Assembly: GCA_014526335.1 (NCBI GenBank)
Contig: JACTAT010000021.1
Span: 4,357,533-4,421,532 of the forward strand
DNA length: 64,000 bases
DNA from: Chrysaora quinquecirrha
Taxonomy: Eukaryota; Cnidaria; Scyphozoa; Semaeostomeae; Pelagiidae
Direction: 5' to 3'
In this document: positions 22,235 to 33,172 of the stretch, in pieces
Layout of the letters: each line of letters begins with the position of its first letter
Position numbering within the stretch: the first letter of the stretch is position 1
The notes under the pieces: model-generated
The model's database searches: none
What the model was told of the DNA's origin: nothing
What the model saw: the letters and a program-made list of their open reading frames with translations, nothing else
Program-made: the position numbers and the translations under genes

Positions 22235-22440
22235 TGAGAGGACATGAAAGTTGCACTGAACGCAATTTTGGCGGCTCAAATTTTAGAAACTGAGCGCCAT
22301 AAAGCCCGAGCTTCTTCGCAGATCCGGTTAATTTCACACCTTTCGATACGACCTTTGCAATAAATAGGAAAAACCACATTTCTCATTGCCCAATGATGGG
22401 CTTAAACGTGGGGGGAGAGGCTTATAAAATTATTCACATA
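22235..22440 (+). repeat. Penelope-like 3'-region fragment, inverted relative to 10780-10990
   Basis: GTTGCACTGAACGCAATTTT, GGTTAATTTCACACCTTTCG, TTTGCAATAAATAGG and TCTCATTGCCCAATGATGGG match the reverse complement of the region next to the Penelope remnant at 10745-11230. Confidence 0.65.
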
Positions 22441-22965
22441 AGTGCGATTCATCATCGACTAAAAGAATGCAATGTTTCTGTCATAGTTCGATGAAGTACC
22501 AATATGGACGCAAGAGGCTACACCAACAGGTCAGGTGTGGGGGCTTATTCTAGAGGGCTTATTCAAATTTCTCGCTCTAGAGTGGGGGCTTATTTGAGTG
22601 GAGGGCTTATTCGAGGGGGGCAATGCAAGGATTTACGGTATAGCACACATTTTTTCCTTTGTACGTTGTACGTTCCGTTCCGTTGTTCTATTGTATGTAG
22701 CATTAGAATTGTATGCATAGTTTACCATGGTGCTGAGTTTAAATTTCATTCTTGCTAATCTATAATTATACTGAGACTTCGATATGAAGAGACAAAAACA
22801 GTAGCTAAACAATAGGCATTATCATATTCATTAAGGTATATACTGTATGTTGTGCTGTGAACATAGTAACATCAATCATGTATATATATATTTACTAATA
22901 GCTATTTATAATCATAGTAAACAGAAGGAGGTATAATGTACATTTATCGACTATGGTATAATAGA

Positions 22966-23085
22966 TACACTCTTTTTTTTATAAGAATCTAAGATTTTTT
23001 TCAGTACTCAAAGTTTCTTAGTTTTTGGACATTTTTGGTACTGAAAGTTTCTTAGCAGTTTCTTAGGGGTAAAATTTTTTTAGTG
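22966..23085. mobile_element. One-ended AAGAAAC-word element fragment
   Basis: TACACTC plus T-tract and ATAAGAATC, then CAGTACTCAAAGTTTCTTAG and GGTACTGAAAGTTTCTTAG. The right end was not found. Confidence 0.55.
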
Positions 23086-23879
23086 CCAAAACAGGTAATT
23101 GACACTTTAATTTAACAAATAGAAGAAACAATACAATTCACGTTTGTAACATTCTTGGAGAGGTGACACGAATAGATTGATAAGTCCCGCTATCTCATCC
23201 GTAATCACATGTGTTAGGAACTAAAGAATGACAGTTTATATATACATCTGTACTTACATAATTAGGATCTCATGTTATATCGCAACATTACATAAAAAAA
23301 TTTTAGGGGGCACGGAGTTAAATTTGCTGACAGAAGGGCGCTTTTGCAGCCACGCCCATTTTTTCATTACGCTTTTCCCGATAATCAACATGAATTCCAT
23401 TTAAAAAACAAGACTCTAACTCTTTTCTTTTTCAAGAATCTAACTTTCTTCTTTTTTGTTTGCATGTTGTGGTTGATTTATTCATTTCATCGATCTTTTC
23501 CATAAGATTTTACATTTCATTTGAACAAGCCAATTCATGCAGAACTTAACCTTATACAGTACTGTATGTACTGTATAAGCTTCGAAGATAGATACTAAAA
23601 CCGACGCAGATATTCAATATTATTTCTCGTTTAAGTACTCTAAGCATGCTCCTATTTAATGGAATTTCTATTATTTGAACCGAGCTTCTACGCATTCTAT
23701 TGAAAAATGCCGAACAAGAGAAATCCAAAATCTCCAGACCAATATCATCATTTGCCGAAAAAACCTTCTTTGTGCCGACGTTTGCAACATATGGGGGTAC
23801 AGCGCCCCCCTGTACCCCCCCTTTGGCGACGCCCCTGTCGACGACCCTGTTCGTGAGGAGAGATCAACAAAATTTGTAA

Positions 23880-24472
23880 TACAGGGTGTTCCGAAAAAAA
23901 GGAATCCGCTTTAGAAAATTGTTTCTATTTGCGAACTGTAGCTTCAAGGCCAAAAGAATTTTGTCATATACTGTTTTCATACACTTTTGTGAGTAAAAGG
24001 ATAAGTTTTCATCTTCAGAAAAATTTCATGAATCTCATTGATAAACAAAGCATATGCACAAACTTTATGCGCATTTCATGCAATTGAGGATTTTCTGTTG
24101 CTGGAAAAAGTTACAAAAAGTGTTTACTGATACAACCGTTGGTTATATTATTGATACAACCATTGGTTAGTTCTGGCCAAGGGTTTGAAAAATGATTGAC
24201 TTAGATGGACAAAATTGTTTAAAAAATTGGTTATGGCGAGTTGTGCTTTTTTGAAGTTGACTGTTATTTATATTGACTAAAAGAAAATTGTGTCAAAAGT
24301 TTTGCTTAATCTTCCTAGTGTTATTCATGCTCTTCCTAGCATTATAACCTGACGTCAGCATATTTCTCATTCCTTCAAAAACGTGAGTACGAAATTTCAT
24401 GCTCAAAAATTTAATTTGGACTTTGGTACGAAGGTTTCTTTATCGGGTTCCATTTTTTAGGAACACCCTGTA
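23880..24472. mobile_element. Mariner-like non-autonomous element (TACAGGGTGTTCC ends)
   Basis: TACAGGGTGTTCC...GGAACACCCTGTA with a further inverted match (GAAAAAAAGGAATCCGC versus GGGTTCCATTTTTTA). Flanking TA fits a Tc1/mariner-type target. 593 bp with no transposase frame. A truncated copy is at 15640-15934. Confidence 0.8.
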
Positions 24473-25079
24473 GCTTTTTGCTTGTTCCAGCTTTTAGTGA
24501 ATTCCTCATAATGGCTTTCTAACAAGTTTGTTGTTCAAATTCTGCCAGATTTGATACATTTAATTATTTGAAATGAATGCATTATCAATTTTCGATTGGA
24601 ATAAATCATAAACATCTGATTGTTCAGATCGTTCGAATAGAGATCTTTTGTTACAACGTTCTCCCGGGGGGCGGTAACTACAAAACATCAGTGACGGTGT
24701 GCCATTTTCGTAACAAAAATTTGACCCCAAAATTTACGAAAATCTTAAAAAGTATACCCCCAAACTTCACAAAGCAATGTGAATGTAACACAGAATAGCC
24801 AAAACCTTTTTTTGGAATAATACAGCTGAAATTAATTTGGCAGTTATTGTGACTTTATCAAAATTGACCATCTTAGCAAAAATGATACCCCCAAGTTTGT
24901 AATTTAGCAAGCCTGGTACCCCAAAATTTAATTTCGACCCTTAAAAAGGTACCTCAAAAAATGGCACATCCCTTACCCACACATATGGGAGTTACCTCCC
25001 TCCAGGCGCGTCTATTTCGTCCGGTTTACCGAAAACCTCTCAATGACCTCGATAATATCGTCAATCTTCAAATATTATG

Positions 25080-25365
25080 AGCATAATAACAACAAGCATA
25101 ATAACCCACCACAGTAGTGATTATCCACCACAGTACGCAGAAACTACCATCACATCAAGCATAATGACCCACCACAGGTAGTGATTATCCATCACAGTAC
25201 GCAGAAACTACCACCACATCAAGCATAGTAACCCACCAGATCAAGCATAATAACCCACCACAGTAGTGATTATCCACCTCAGTACGTAGAAACTACCACA
25301 ACAGTACGCAAAAAGTACCACCATAGTAGTGATTATCCACCACAGTAGTGATTATAGATTCGCTA
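25080..25365. repeat. Inverted-minisatellite foldback family fragment (CACCACAGTA words)
   Basis: Tandem ACCCACCACAGTAGTGATTA and CACCACAGTACGCAGAAACT words end in ATAGATTCGCTAGC at 25362. This terminus is shared, inverted, with 60611 (GCTAGCAAATCTACACGC). Only the right end is present. Confidence 0.65.
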
Positions 25366-25498
25366 GCATGATATTTGTAAACCGAAAAACCTTTGAAAAT
25401 TTCAACCCGACATCGGCGACGGCGACCGAAATATTTGTATTTATAGCTACTATTTATCCTCTGGTACTTCACATTTTCATTACTTTTTAAGGATTTAG

Positions 25499-26212
25499 CT
25501 AAGGAGGGAGTCTTTTGAAAAGCAGCTGTCCTTGATCAGTCCCATCTTTGCATATGATCAATTGTTTACCAGTTTCATCCAAGAAATTTTCATGCATGAT
25601 TACTTTCAAAACCTCAAAATTTTCTTTCCGAAGTAAACTCTGCGATGCTAAAGAAGTTGCCTGCAATAAAACTCCTTGGCACTGCAACGTGATTGCATTT
25701 TCGATTGCTGCTTTTAAGGCCTTTTTAGCCACCCCACGCCTACCATATTCTTCTGTATTAACACACCCTATTTCCATCTTTAACAATTTTTCACATTCTT
25801 TTGGAATCAACCTGGAATATCCAGCTTCAATGGAATTCAAATACATGGCCAAAGTGGCGAACGCGCTAAGATTGCATGCAATTTTATCATAAGCGGTTTC
25901 AGCTTCAGAGTTGTCATTTCGATCGGTACTGTCGCAACTGTTCACATTGTAAACAAAGTAATTCAAACTCACTGCTATGATTTCGTTTTTGCTGTTCAAC
26001 ACCAAGAGGCTTGTTGGGTCTTGAAAGCTTTTCTGTATCATTTGTCTTAACAACTCTCTACATTCTGCATTCTCTCCTGTTATGGATAAGGCTTCCAGAG
26101 TTGACTCATTAGGGACGAAGTGCTTTAGTAGAAAAGCAAAGATGACTTCGAAATCCTCAGAGTTTGGCACACGAAATGAAATCTTGTCTTCGTCTTCTTC
26201 GTCTTCAGCCAT
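25499..26212 (-). CDS. GNAT-family N-acetyltransferase, arylalkylamine/dopamine N-acetyltransferase-like
   Basis: A single-exon frame of 237 residues, close to the usual length of metazoan AANAT-like enzymes. An acidic N-terminus (MAEDEEDEDK) is followed by a typical opening (FRVPNSEDFEVIFAFLLKHF). Next come a core strand (LLVLNSKNEIIAVSLNYFV) and motif A at about 147-170, with the acetyl-CoA loop in YGRRGVAKKAL. The usual R/Q-x-x-G-x-G/A loop has Gly in place of the first basic residue here. A C-terminal strand and helix follow (GVLLQATSLASQSLLRKENF). Such enzymes acetylate amines with acetyl-CoA in the cytosol; the substrate cannot be set. It is predicted as one exon in a gene-poor stretch. 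Confidence 0.82.
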   Translation of the reverse strand: MAEDEEDEDKISFRVPNSEDFEVIFAFLLKHFVPNESTLEALSITGENAECRELLRQMIQKSFQDPTSLLVLNSKNEIIAVSLNYFVYNVNSCDSTDRNDNSEAETAYDKIACNLSAFATLAMYLNSIEAGYSRLIPKECEKLLKMEIGCVNTEEYGRRGVAKKALKAAIENAITLQCQGVLLQATSLASQSLLRKENFEVLKVIMHENFLDETGKQLIICKDGTDQGQLLFKRLPP

Positions 26213-27490
26213 TCTGACTTTCCTTAGTACACCGTGTCACTATGTCCGTTGACCTGTTGACCTTGTGCTTTGACCTTTAGCCAGCGGTTCTCCAGTCATT
26301 AGGCTATCATCAAAATGTGGAACCTGGAATCTGGAATATTAAGATAGGGAAAAGAATTTTGTTTGAACAACTTTGAAATCTAAGTTTTGAAATCCAAACT
26401 CCGAGGCCGATTACATGAACTTCACCCATTGTTGAGGTCCAGAATTTTAATTCTGATTACATAGGCAAAAGAAAAACCTTTCATAATCAATAAAAACACC
26501 CAAAGTTCTATTGATTATGAGATGATAATACAATGGGATATCTCCTGGGGCTTCTCAAAGAATGATAAAACTCAAACCGGGTTGGAAAATAATACGCGTT
26601 TACATGGAGAAAATGTCGATGCTAGCAATGAGAAGTTTGAAGAAAGAAAAAAATTTAGTGAACTAGCGCCAAATTCGAAAGAGGAACACAAATTTGTCGA
26701 CGGGCCTAGTGTTGTTCTGGTTCCACTTAAATTGTGAAGACATAGAGTAATAGAGACAAGTTCTGCCGAGAGTTTTTGACAACAAAGCAAACGAGGATTG
26801 TATTTTCGAAGCTCTAAATCAACTATGACATGGCTACTACGATACTGCTCAAAGAAAAGGCCAAAGAATTTGGCGTTTTTTGTGCTGATGGTTTGAGGCT
26901 GACGGAAATACATAAGATTCCAAAACAAGCAGTACACTGAGCTTCAGGGATTGTCAAAGGTTCATGGAAAATGGCAGAAGGTAAGCTCTCGCATTTTATA
27001 GGAGAAAATCGAACAAACTATTTTGTGTAGAGCCGTTCGTCCCTTGACCTTCTCGATAGTTTTAAAACGGAAGAAAGCCCGGCATTGCCTGCCATATGGT
27101 GGAGAACCTGCGTATGCTAACAAACAATAATGTTAACGAATGCTAACAAATTATTGTCCATCTCTCTCACGCTATGAAGCCATTCTGCAAAATCTGAGCT
27201 GCAAAAATTTATTAATTCCCACGGGGATACTTAAGTAAGAAAGATATAGATAGATGCGGAAAACCGAGCACTTGAAGAACCTGCGTCGGCCTCAAATTAG
27301 TAACAACAAAATGTAAGATATAAGATCATATTCAAAATTAACGAATGAACAACTTTGATTTCAGTAAATTTACAATTCAATGTATTGACATCGAAATTAG
27401 GTCTACAGTCAAGCAGTACGAATTTTGTATTGAACTCTCATGATGACATTTAGAACTAAATAGGCCTATTGATCAGTCAAAGAAACTATT
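26213..27490. other. Intergenic upstream of the GNAT gene; possible start of a divergent transcript
   Basis: No recognised coding region. At about 26970 the plus strand reads ATGGCAGAAGGTAAGC, which could be a short first coding exon followed by a splice donor, but no downstream exon was found. Otherwise only short frames occur. Confidence 0.3.
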
Positions 27491-27492
27491 CA

Positions 27493-28140
27493 GAGGAGGT
27501 GTGGCCGAGTGGTCAAGGCTCTCGTTTCAGGTAGTGAGGTCGTACTCTTGGCTCCCGAATGAGCGGGCCCCACCGCATTATTTTTCTGAAAAATTTCACC
27601 CCCCCCCCCACTCTTACAAGGACCACCTGTTTACGAGTTTTCTGGATTTTTCCAAGGAAAGCAGTTATTTCCTCGCGAGGTTCGAAACCTTAAAAATTTT
27701 CCATAGTTTAAACAATGCTAGTTTAGGAATGTATGTTATTGTATGGTTATGGTTCGAATATCATATATGAGGCTTCCACAAAAAAGGTGGCTGCTCCTGC
27801 CGTTATGTTAATGGATGATTTTTGAAGAGAATTCTGAGAATAATTTCCTTTGTTGTTGCAGCTCAGCACACGCGCGTTGAATTCCTTGTATTTCCTTAAC
27901 TTAGGCAATTTATGATAAATTTACATAACCTTTATCAAAATAGAAAAAGAGCCCCTTCCCCGCTTATTCCAGCTCACCGCTTATTTCATTTCACCAAATT
28001 TTCTAACCACCCCGTTTATTAAGCCCCCTCGTTTATTCGGGACCGTAGAGTAGGTTTGAATCCCTCTGGGACCACTTTCCACAAGCCTACAGTCAACTCA
28101 GCTGTCTGATCAGTCTTGGGGCACAAGTTGGAGGTCCACA
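27493..28140 (+). mobile_element. tRNA-derived SINE-like sequence, split by a TIR element
   Basis: Before the break, GGTGTGGCCGAGTGGTCAAG carries a good pol III A box (TGGCCGAGTGG). After the break, TAGGTTTGAATCCCTCTGGG carries a B box (GGTTTGAATCC). Removing 27543-28052 plus one TA brings the boxes to tRNA-like spacing in the order GAGGTCGTA then GGTTTGAATCC. The tail ends about where the next element starts (28152). The parent looks like a long-arm tRNA (Ser/Leu type). It does not fold as a functional tRNA here because it is interrupted. Confidence 0.65.
27543..28052. mobile_element. TIR element of the 11254 family, inserted at TA in the SINE
   Basis: TACTCTTGGCTCCCGAATGA at the left and CGTTTATTCGGGACCGTAGA plus GTA at the right match the ends at 11254-11745. 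CCCCGCTTATT-type words occur near the right end. 510 bp. Confidence 0.75.
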
Positions 28141-28151
28141 TCTTCCGCATA

Positions 28152-28535
28152 TACACGTTTTTTTTTTAATAAGAAAGTGGTTTATAAGAAAGTAGTGCTC
28201 AAAATCTTAAAACTTAAGAAAGTTTAATACTGGATTCTTGAAACTTAAGAAAGTTCTGCTTCATACTTTCACTCCTAATGTTCTGTATGTTATTTTCGCT
28301 CTTCTGTTCAGTTGCTCATCTTGCTATTAAACAAGTCTAATGATTATTTTCTTTGAAAAACGCGGTACTTGTGCAGTGAATACAGTGCCTTAAACTGTGC
28401 ATTCTTAGAAATACTGCATTCCAAAATTTTTGTTAAGAAAGTCACAAGAAAGTTTTGGTACTGAAACAATGAAATATCTAAGAAAGTTTCAATACTGGCC
28501 CAAAAAAAGCTTTCTTATAAAATAAAAAACGTGTA
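28152..28535. mobile_element. Small TIR element, AAGAAAG word subfamily
   Basis: TACACGT plus T-tract and AATAAGAAAGTGGTTTATAA at the left; AAGCTTTCTTATAAAATAAA and ACGTGTA at the right. TTAAGAAAGTT and CACAAGAAAGTTTT recur inside. Only member of this word class seen in the window. Confidence 0.85.
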
Positions 28536-28737
28536 TGGTATAGCTGACAGAACTCCTGACCTCCCTTACAGAACTGCGTGGAGCGATTGTGAATTTTTGC
28601 GCTAGAATAGGCCCACCAAATATGACGGAAATAGTCTCGGACAGCCGGGACTATTTCCTCCATACAAATGCAAGATGAAAATAGTCCCGACCTGAAGCTT
28701 GTCGTGGTCACCCTAGACTAATGACGTCATTCCGCTT

Positions 28738-29138
28738 GCACGCTTTTTTATAAAGAATCACTTTATAAGGAACCTACATGTAGAAGGTCCGAAAATTTGA
28801 AGAACTTATACTACTACAGAGAAAATCATTAATTAATTTTTCAATGTTGAATGCTTTTATCATTACAAATAATCAAGAATTAGAAAGTTGGTTCCATTCA
28901 TTTGCAGTCGAAAATCGTATAAATTGTACGTTACGCATGTATCAAATGTTTCCTTGAGTAGTCTCGAGCTTTGCTTGCATGCAAGTGTCTCTCTATTATT
29001 GTTATGACAACTGTATCTGCAGTTAAAATTAAGGAACTTATAAGGAACTTTTGATTTACAATTGCCGCAAAATGGGTAGAAAATAAGGAACTTTGAGAAC
29101 AAAGCCTTGAGGTAGGTTCCTTATAAAAGTAACGTGTA
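28738..29138. mobile_element. Small TIR element, AAGGAAC word subfamily
   Basis: TGCACGC plus T-tract...AACGTGTA. Same scaffold as 42176 (CCTACATGTAGAAGG, TTCCATTCATTTGCAGTCGA, TAGTCTCGAGCTTTGCTTGC). Words AAGGAAC, AAGAAC and GTTCCTTA. Confidence 0.88.
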
Positions 29139-29360
29139 GTTGCTTTCAAACCCAAATTGCAGAAAATGCTTCCCAATCCTCAGCTAGAGACGAGGGCGCA
29201 GATAAACAACTTTGATTTGAGTAAATTTGTATTTACACTAAAATTAAGTCTACAGTCAGCTTTGAATTTTCATGACATTAAGAACTAAGAATCGATCCGT
29301 GATAAAAAAAAAACTAAAATAAGATGTACTTTAGATACTATCTTTTACAATATAGGTTTT

Positions 29361-29558
29361 CCCGAAAGATGGCGGCCTTTCCAGTCGGTTCTTTGTTTTT
29401 GGATTTTCGAAGGGAATTCTGGGAATAATTTCCTTAGTTAGCTACGAATTCAACGTCTGCAGCTATGTGATATACGTAAGTAAGGAAATTATTCCCAGAA
29501 TTCCATTAAAAAATCTTTGATGAAAACAAAAGGGCAGTACAGCCGCCATCTTTTGCGG
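29361..29558. mobile_element. Inverted-repeat element with AAAGATGGCGGC ends
   Basis: CCCGAAAGATGGCGGC and CAGCCGCCATCTTTTGCGG form the ends. Inside, GAATTCTGGGAATAATTTCC pairs with GGAAATTATTCCCAGAATTC. About 200 bp. A related arm (GAATTCTGAGAATAATTTCC) is near 27830. Confidence 0.65.
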
Positions 29559-29591
29559 AAATCTCTATCAGTGTAAGCTCAGTTATCACCC

Positions 29592-30025
29592 GAGCGAATC
29601 TATACGCAATACTGTGGTGGGTTATTATTGTTGAAGTGGTGTTTCTTTTTTGCGTCGTGTAATGGATACGCACTTCTCTGTAGGTTATTGCTGTATGCAT
29701 GATGTTGTGGATTATTATGATTGGTGTGGTGGTATTTTTTGCGTACTGTCATGGATACTCACTACTTTGTAGGTTATTAAAGTTGATGTGGTGGTATTTT
29801 TGCGCACTGTGGTGGACTTTGTGGTTTTTATTGCTTGATCTATAGCTGTTTGCCATGATTTCGTATTCACCACACTACGCAAGAGTTCTACCACACCAAG
29901 CACAATAACCCACCCCACCAAGCATAAAAACCCACTGCAGTAGTGCTTTCCCACCACAGTCGCAAAAGTACCACCACAGTTGTGCGTATCGACCAAGTGG
30001 TGCATACAGATGCGCTAGCGAGTCA
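29592..30025. repeat. Foldback element made of inverted minisatellite arms (CACCACAGTA family)
   Basis: The left arm repeats TGTGGTGGGTTATTA and GTGGTGGTATTTTT words. The right arm holds their reverse complements (ACCACCACAGT, AACCCACC). The ends are GCGAATCTATACGCAATACT and GCATACAGATGCGCTAGCG. Confidence 0.7.
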
Positions 30026-30167
30026 AATCTGAGTCGGAGTCACGGTCTACATTTGCATATTTAAATTCCGCTGTTGCTGCCAAACACCTTACCGATAAAC
30101 AAGATAGCCTAGATCACATTAAGACAACCACCCCATATGGCTTCTATTGACCTATACTGTGTTAACC

Positions 30168-30459
30168 CAACCTTGTTCCTAGGGTGAACAGGCCTCTACG
30201 TGAGACTTCGATGTCCATGTTCAAAAACTATTTGAAAAACATGTACAAAAGCCAAAGAATTATGGTGCATGCGATATTATTGAAATTATTTGCATTTCCT
30301 TTCTAAGAACATCTGGGTTCGGACCGGGGTTCGAACTCTACATCTTCTTTCGATGCCTAGGCCAAAATTGCCAGTATTTTTGTGGCCGGTACCAGGGCCC
30401 AAATCGATTTGACGGTTGAGATTCACGGAAATTCGATTTGGGGCCTGGGGACGGGGTTG
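30168..30459. mobile_element. Mutator-like small element, copy A (CAACCTTGTTCCTAGG ends)
   Basis: CAACCTTGTTCCTAGGGTGA...CCTGGGGACGGGGTTG, inverted relative to the better copy at 34789-35204. The flanks GTGTTAACC and GAATTAACC agree at 7 of 9 positions, a decayed 9-bp target duplication. Confidence 0.7.
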
Positions 30460-30750
30460 GAATTAACCCTGGAAAATGCATAAGTGTGAATATAGTTAAG
30501 TCTACAGTATACTGCCTTAAGTATATATTTAAACTTTCTCGGAGTATCTTAGATAATACCCCGAGACATCCATCGGCTATGACTGGGAATGTTTTAGGAA
30601 TGTTTATACTTTCCCTGGTCGTGAGATATTTTTGAATACTAATTTTTACAGTAAATTCATTTAAATTTGCTTCGTTTTTTAACTTGAAATATAAATCAAG
30701 ATTTTGGGGAAGTGCGATGAAAATATATTGTTATATACGTTAGTTAGTTA

Positions 30751-31720
30751 TATCGGGTTGGCCAAAAAATACCCCCCCCCCCAAAAAAAAAAACAAAAAA
30801 ATCTTTATAAAATCTGTCCTGCTGCAAAATTTTACCATTTTAAACCAGGTAGACCTCAACCTAATAAACACCTCTTAAAAGAAAATTACATCCCTGACTG
30901 CATAATTCTCAGAGTAATAAAAACACAAAAAATTTTATCACAATTACGGGTGTAACGAACCCAGAAAAGGTACAGGTACTGCAGCAGCAGTATCCTTCTA
31001 TACGCTCAATTCAAAGAACATAATCAAGAAAATGATCCTGACTTCATTGTGATTGCGAAAAAAAACAGCCGCCATAAAATACTTCTGATTTAAATCTTCT
31101 GGACAACTCGGTATGGTAATCATTAATAACGAAAGGCGTCAGAAAGCAACATTCGACATCTCCAGTCTTTGCGCAACGCGACTGAGCGTGGAGTCCTTGT
31201 CGAAACGAAAAATGGAAAGAACAATCAATGCATTTCAACAAGGCTTGAGTAGCATGCACAGAATAGAACAGAGGACATTCAGACCATATCTCTAGTTAAA
31301 AGCGTTCCTTATCCTTTCTTTTGTACCTTGCTTTTTTGCTCGTGTCGTAACACCTGCATTTGTGACTACAGATTTCCGATTTTAGAATACTCTGACTGAA
31401 GAGCATGGTAGGGTTGACATTTTTCTACGAGAGATGTTTATTAGGTTGAAGTTTACGTGGTTTAAATTTGATAAGATTCTGGCAAAGGAAAAATTTTATA
31501 TTAACTATTTACTTTGGGGGTTACTTTTTTTGGCCCACCTGCATTTGTGACTACAGATTTCCGATTTTAGAATACTCTGAATGAAGAGCATGGTAGGGTT
31601 GACCTTTTTCTACGAGAGATGTTATTAGGTTGAAGTTTACGTGGTTTAAATTTGATAAGATTCTGGCAAAGGAAAAATTTTATATTAACTATTTACTTTG
31701 GAAGGCTACTTTTTTTGGCC
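30751..31720. mobile_element. Mariner-like element with GGGTTGGCCAAAAA-type ends and an internal duplication
   Basis: The left end CGGGTTGGCCAAAAAATACC faces right ends reading TACTTTTTTTGGCCC. The last ~185 bp (starting CACCTGCATTTGTGACTACA) are repeated in tandem from 31351 and 31536, so the right end occurs twice. No convincing transposase frame is left. Confidence 0.6.
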
Positions 31721-31909
31721 CTCCCGTCGTGTTCTTGAAAATTTTCTTCTGATCCGCGATAGTTTCTTACAGTTCACTCATACTTGGGCATTTTCAGTCT
31801 CGAGTTTCTTAAGGGAATTTTGCGCCAAAATTAGTGTTAAACACTATAAGAATATTAAGGAATGCTATGAACATTCTTAAAAAAAATGTTCTTCAAAGAA
31901 ACGTGCACA

Positions 31910-32289
31910 TACACTTTTTTTAATAAGAAGCCGCTCAATAAGCAACCAGGGCTGAACTGACCTCAACATTAAGCAACTTGAGGGCTCAATTGAATTACTG
32001 TAAGCAACTAAGAAATCAAACAATGAAGCTCATACGCTTTCTTATTGCTAGGAAATTGTTTGTTTTGCATGTTGAAGTTCTTTAGCTAATGTTTTTTCAC
32101 TTACTGTCTCCCAAAAGTCGTGTTGTAGGCCTAACAGTTGACAATTTAACCCCGCGAAGTCAGGGATGGTTATTAGGTACAAAAAATGTTAAGCAACTGT
32201 TAAGCAACTTTGAGGGCCGAAGTGTCTAAAATTTTAAGCAACTTTGAGGATTGGACGAAAGTCAAGTTGCTTATTAAAAAAAAAGTGTA
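31910..32289. mobile_element. Small TIR element, AAGCAAC word subfamily b (TACACTTT/AATAAG ends)
   Basis: TACACTTTTTTTAATAAG, CCGCTCAATAAGCAACC...CAAGTTGCTTATTAAAAAAA and AGTGTA. AAGCAACT recurs at least five times. Matches 46066-46451. It lies downstream of the P450 stop. Confidence 0.9.
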
Positions 32290-32389
32290 TGTGCCTTACA
32301 GAAGCTATAAAACAGGGGGATTAGCCAGACAGCCAACCCAATAAGATTCAGCTCCAACAAAATCTTTTAACCTTATACTTAATAACACG

Positions 32390-32722
32390 TTAGATATTAT
32401 TATTGTCTCTTCTCTTTATGACAATTTTGTATGGCTTTGGTGCAAGAAACAGTCCATATATACCGTTGAGATCAGGTAATGGCTCACAAGGGTCCGGAAA
32501 AAATTTGTATTCATGCAACAAACGAGATATAAGTAGAAATAGTTCCAGTTTTGCAAGTGTTTCAGCCAGGCATACTCTTCTTCCTGCAGAAAATGGCAGG
32601 TAACTCCTTTGAGCACCGGGTATGATATGCCCGGATTCATCGAGAAATCGCTCCGGATTGAAGATAAACGGATCTTTCCATTCTCTTTCATCAAAATGTA
32701 ACGCCCAAATGTTAAAGAATAT
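32390..32722 (-). CDS. Cytochrome P450, exon 4 of 4 (residues 390-499)
   Basis: The last exon starts after acceptor CTCCAATTGCAG and ends at the stop codon at 32390-32392. It holds PERF (412-415) and the heme-ligand loop FSAGRRVCLAETLAKLELFL with Cys440. In the usual F-x-x-G-x-R-x-C-x-G pattern the last Gly is Ala here (A442). The phase matches exon 3. Confidence 0.92.
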   Translation of the reverse strand: MFFNIWALHFDEREWKDPFIFNPERFLDESGHIIPGAQRSYLPFSAGRRVCLAETLAKLELFLLISRLLHEYKFFPDPCEPLPDLNGIYGLFLAPKPYKIVIKRRDNNNI

Positions 32723-32799
32723 CTGCAATTGGAGGAAAGTAAGTACGATTTAATTTTTCGTAAAAAAATTTTCTCTCTCCCGTTTTGGACAGGGAAACC

Positions 32800-32900
32800 A
32801 CAGCTTATCATGACAAAGCCTTTGATATTTATTAGCACTAAGTTTGGGACAGAATCGATTCCCATCATCGAGCATTGAGGAATACTGATCTCTCCTGAAA
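32800..32900 (-). repeat. Penelope-like 3'-region fragment in P450 intron 3
   Basis: CTTATCATGACAAAGCCTTT and CCCATCATCGAGCATTGAG match the region at 10755-10825, in the same orientation. It is degenerate. Confidence 0.55.
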
Positions 32901-33172
32901 CGTTGTTTATTAATACCCAAGGCCTATCATTGATCAATTTTCCCCTCTTCTTGTGCTATATGTCCGTGTTTTTTTGCAATACGGTATGGATATTTTTTAT
33001 GCAAGAAGCACACATTTTTTGGTTCATTAATTTTCTACCTCAGACAATGTTATCCCCTGTCAAAACATTCCTTTATTAATGATAACACTCTGTCCCAGAA
33101 CTTTCTTTAGAGAAGGACAGTCTGTTCCTGTTGAGCCCACATCTCGTCAGGTCATGTCTACCCTCGGAATGA

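Noticed and set aside
25080..25365. Possible CRISPR-like array
   Set aside because: Units are degenerate, without unique spacers of constant length, and have inverted partners elsewhere; this is eukaryotic minisatellite DNA.
27497..27560. Functional tRNA-Ser/Leu gene
   Set aside because: The A box is followed by an inserted element and the acceptor stem does not close, so it is treated as a SINE fragment.
30330..30350. B-box-like GGGGTTCGAACTC
   Set aside because: It lies inside the Mutator-like element and has no A box at the right distance.
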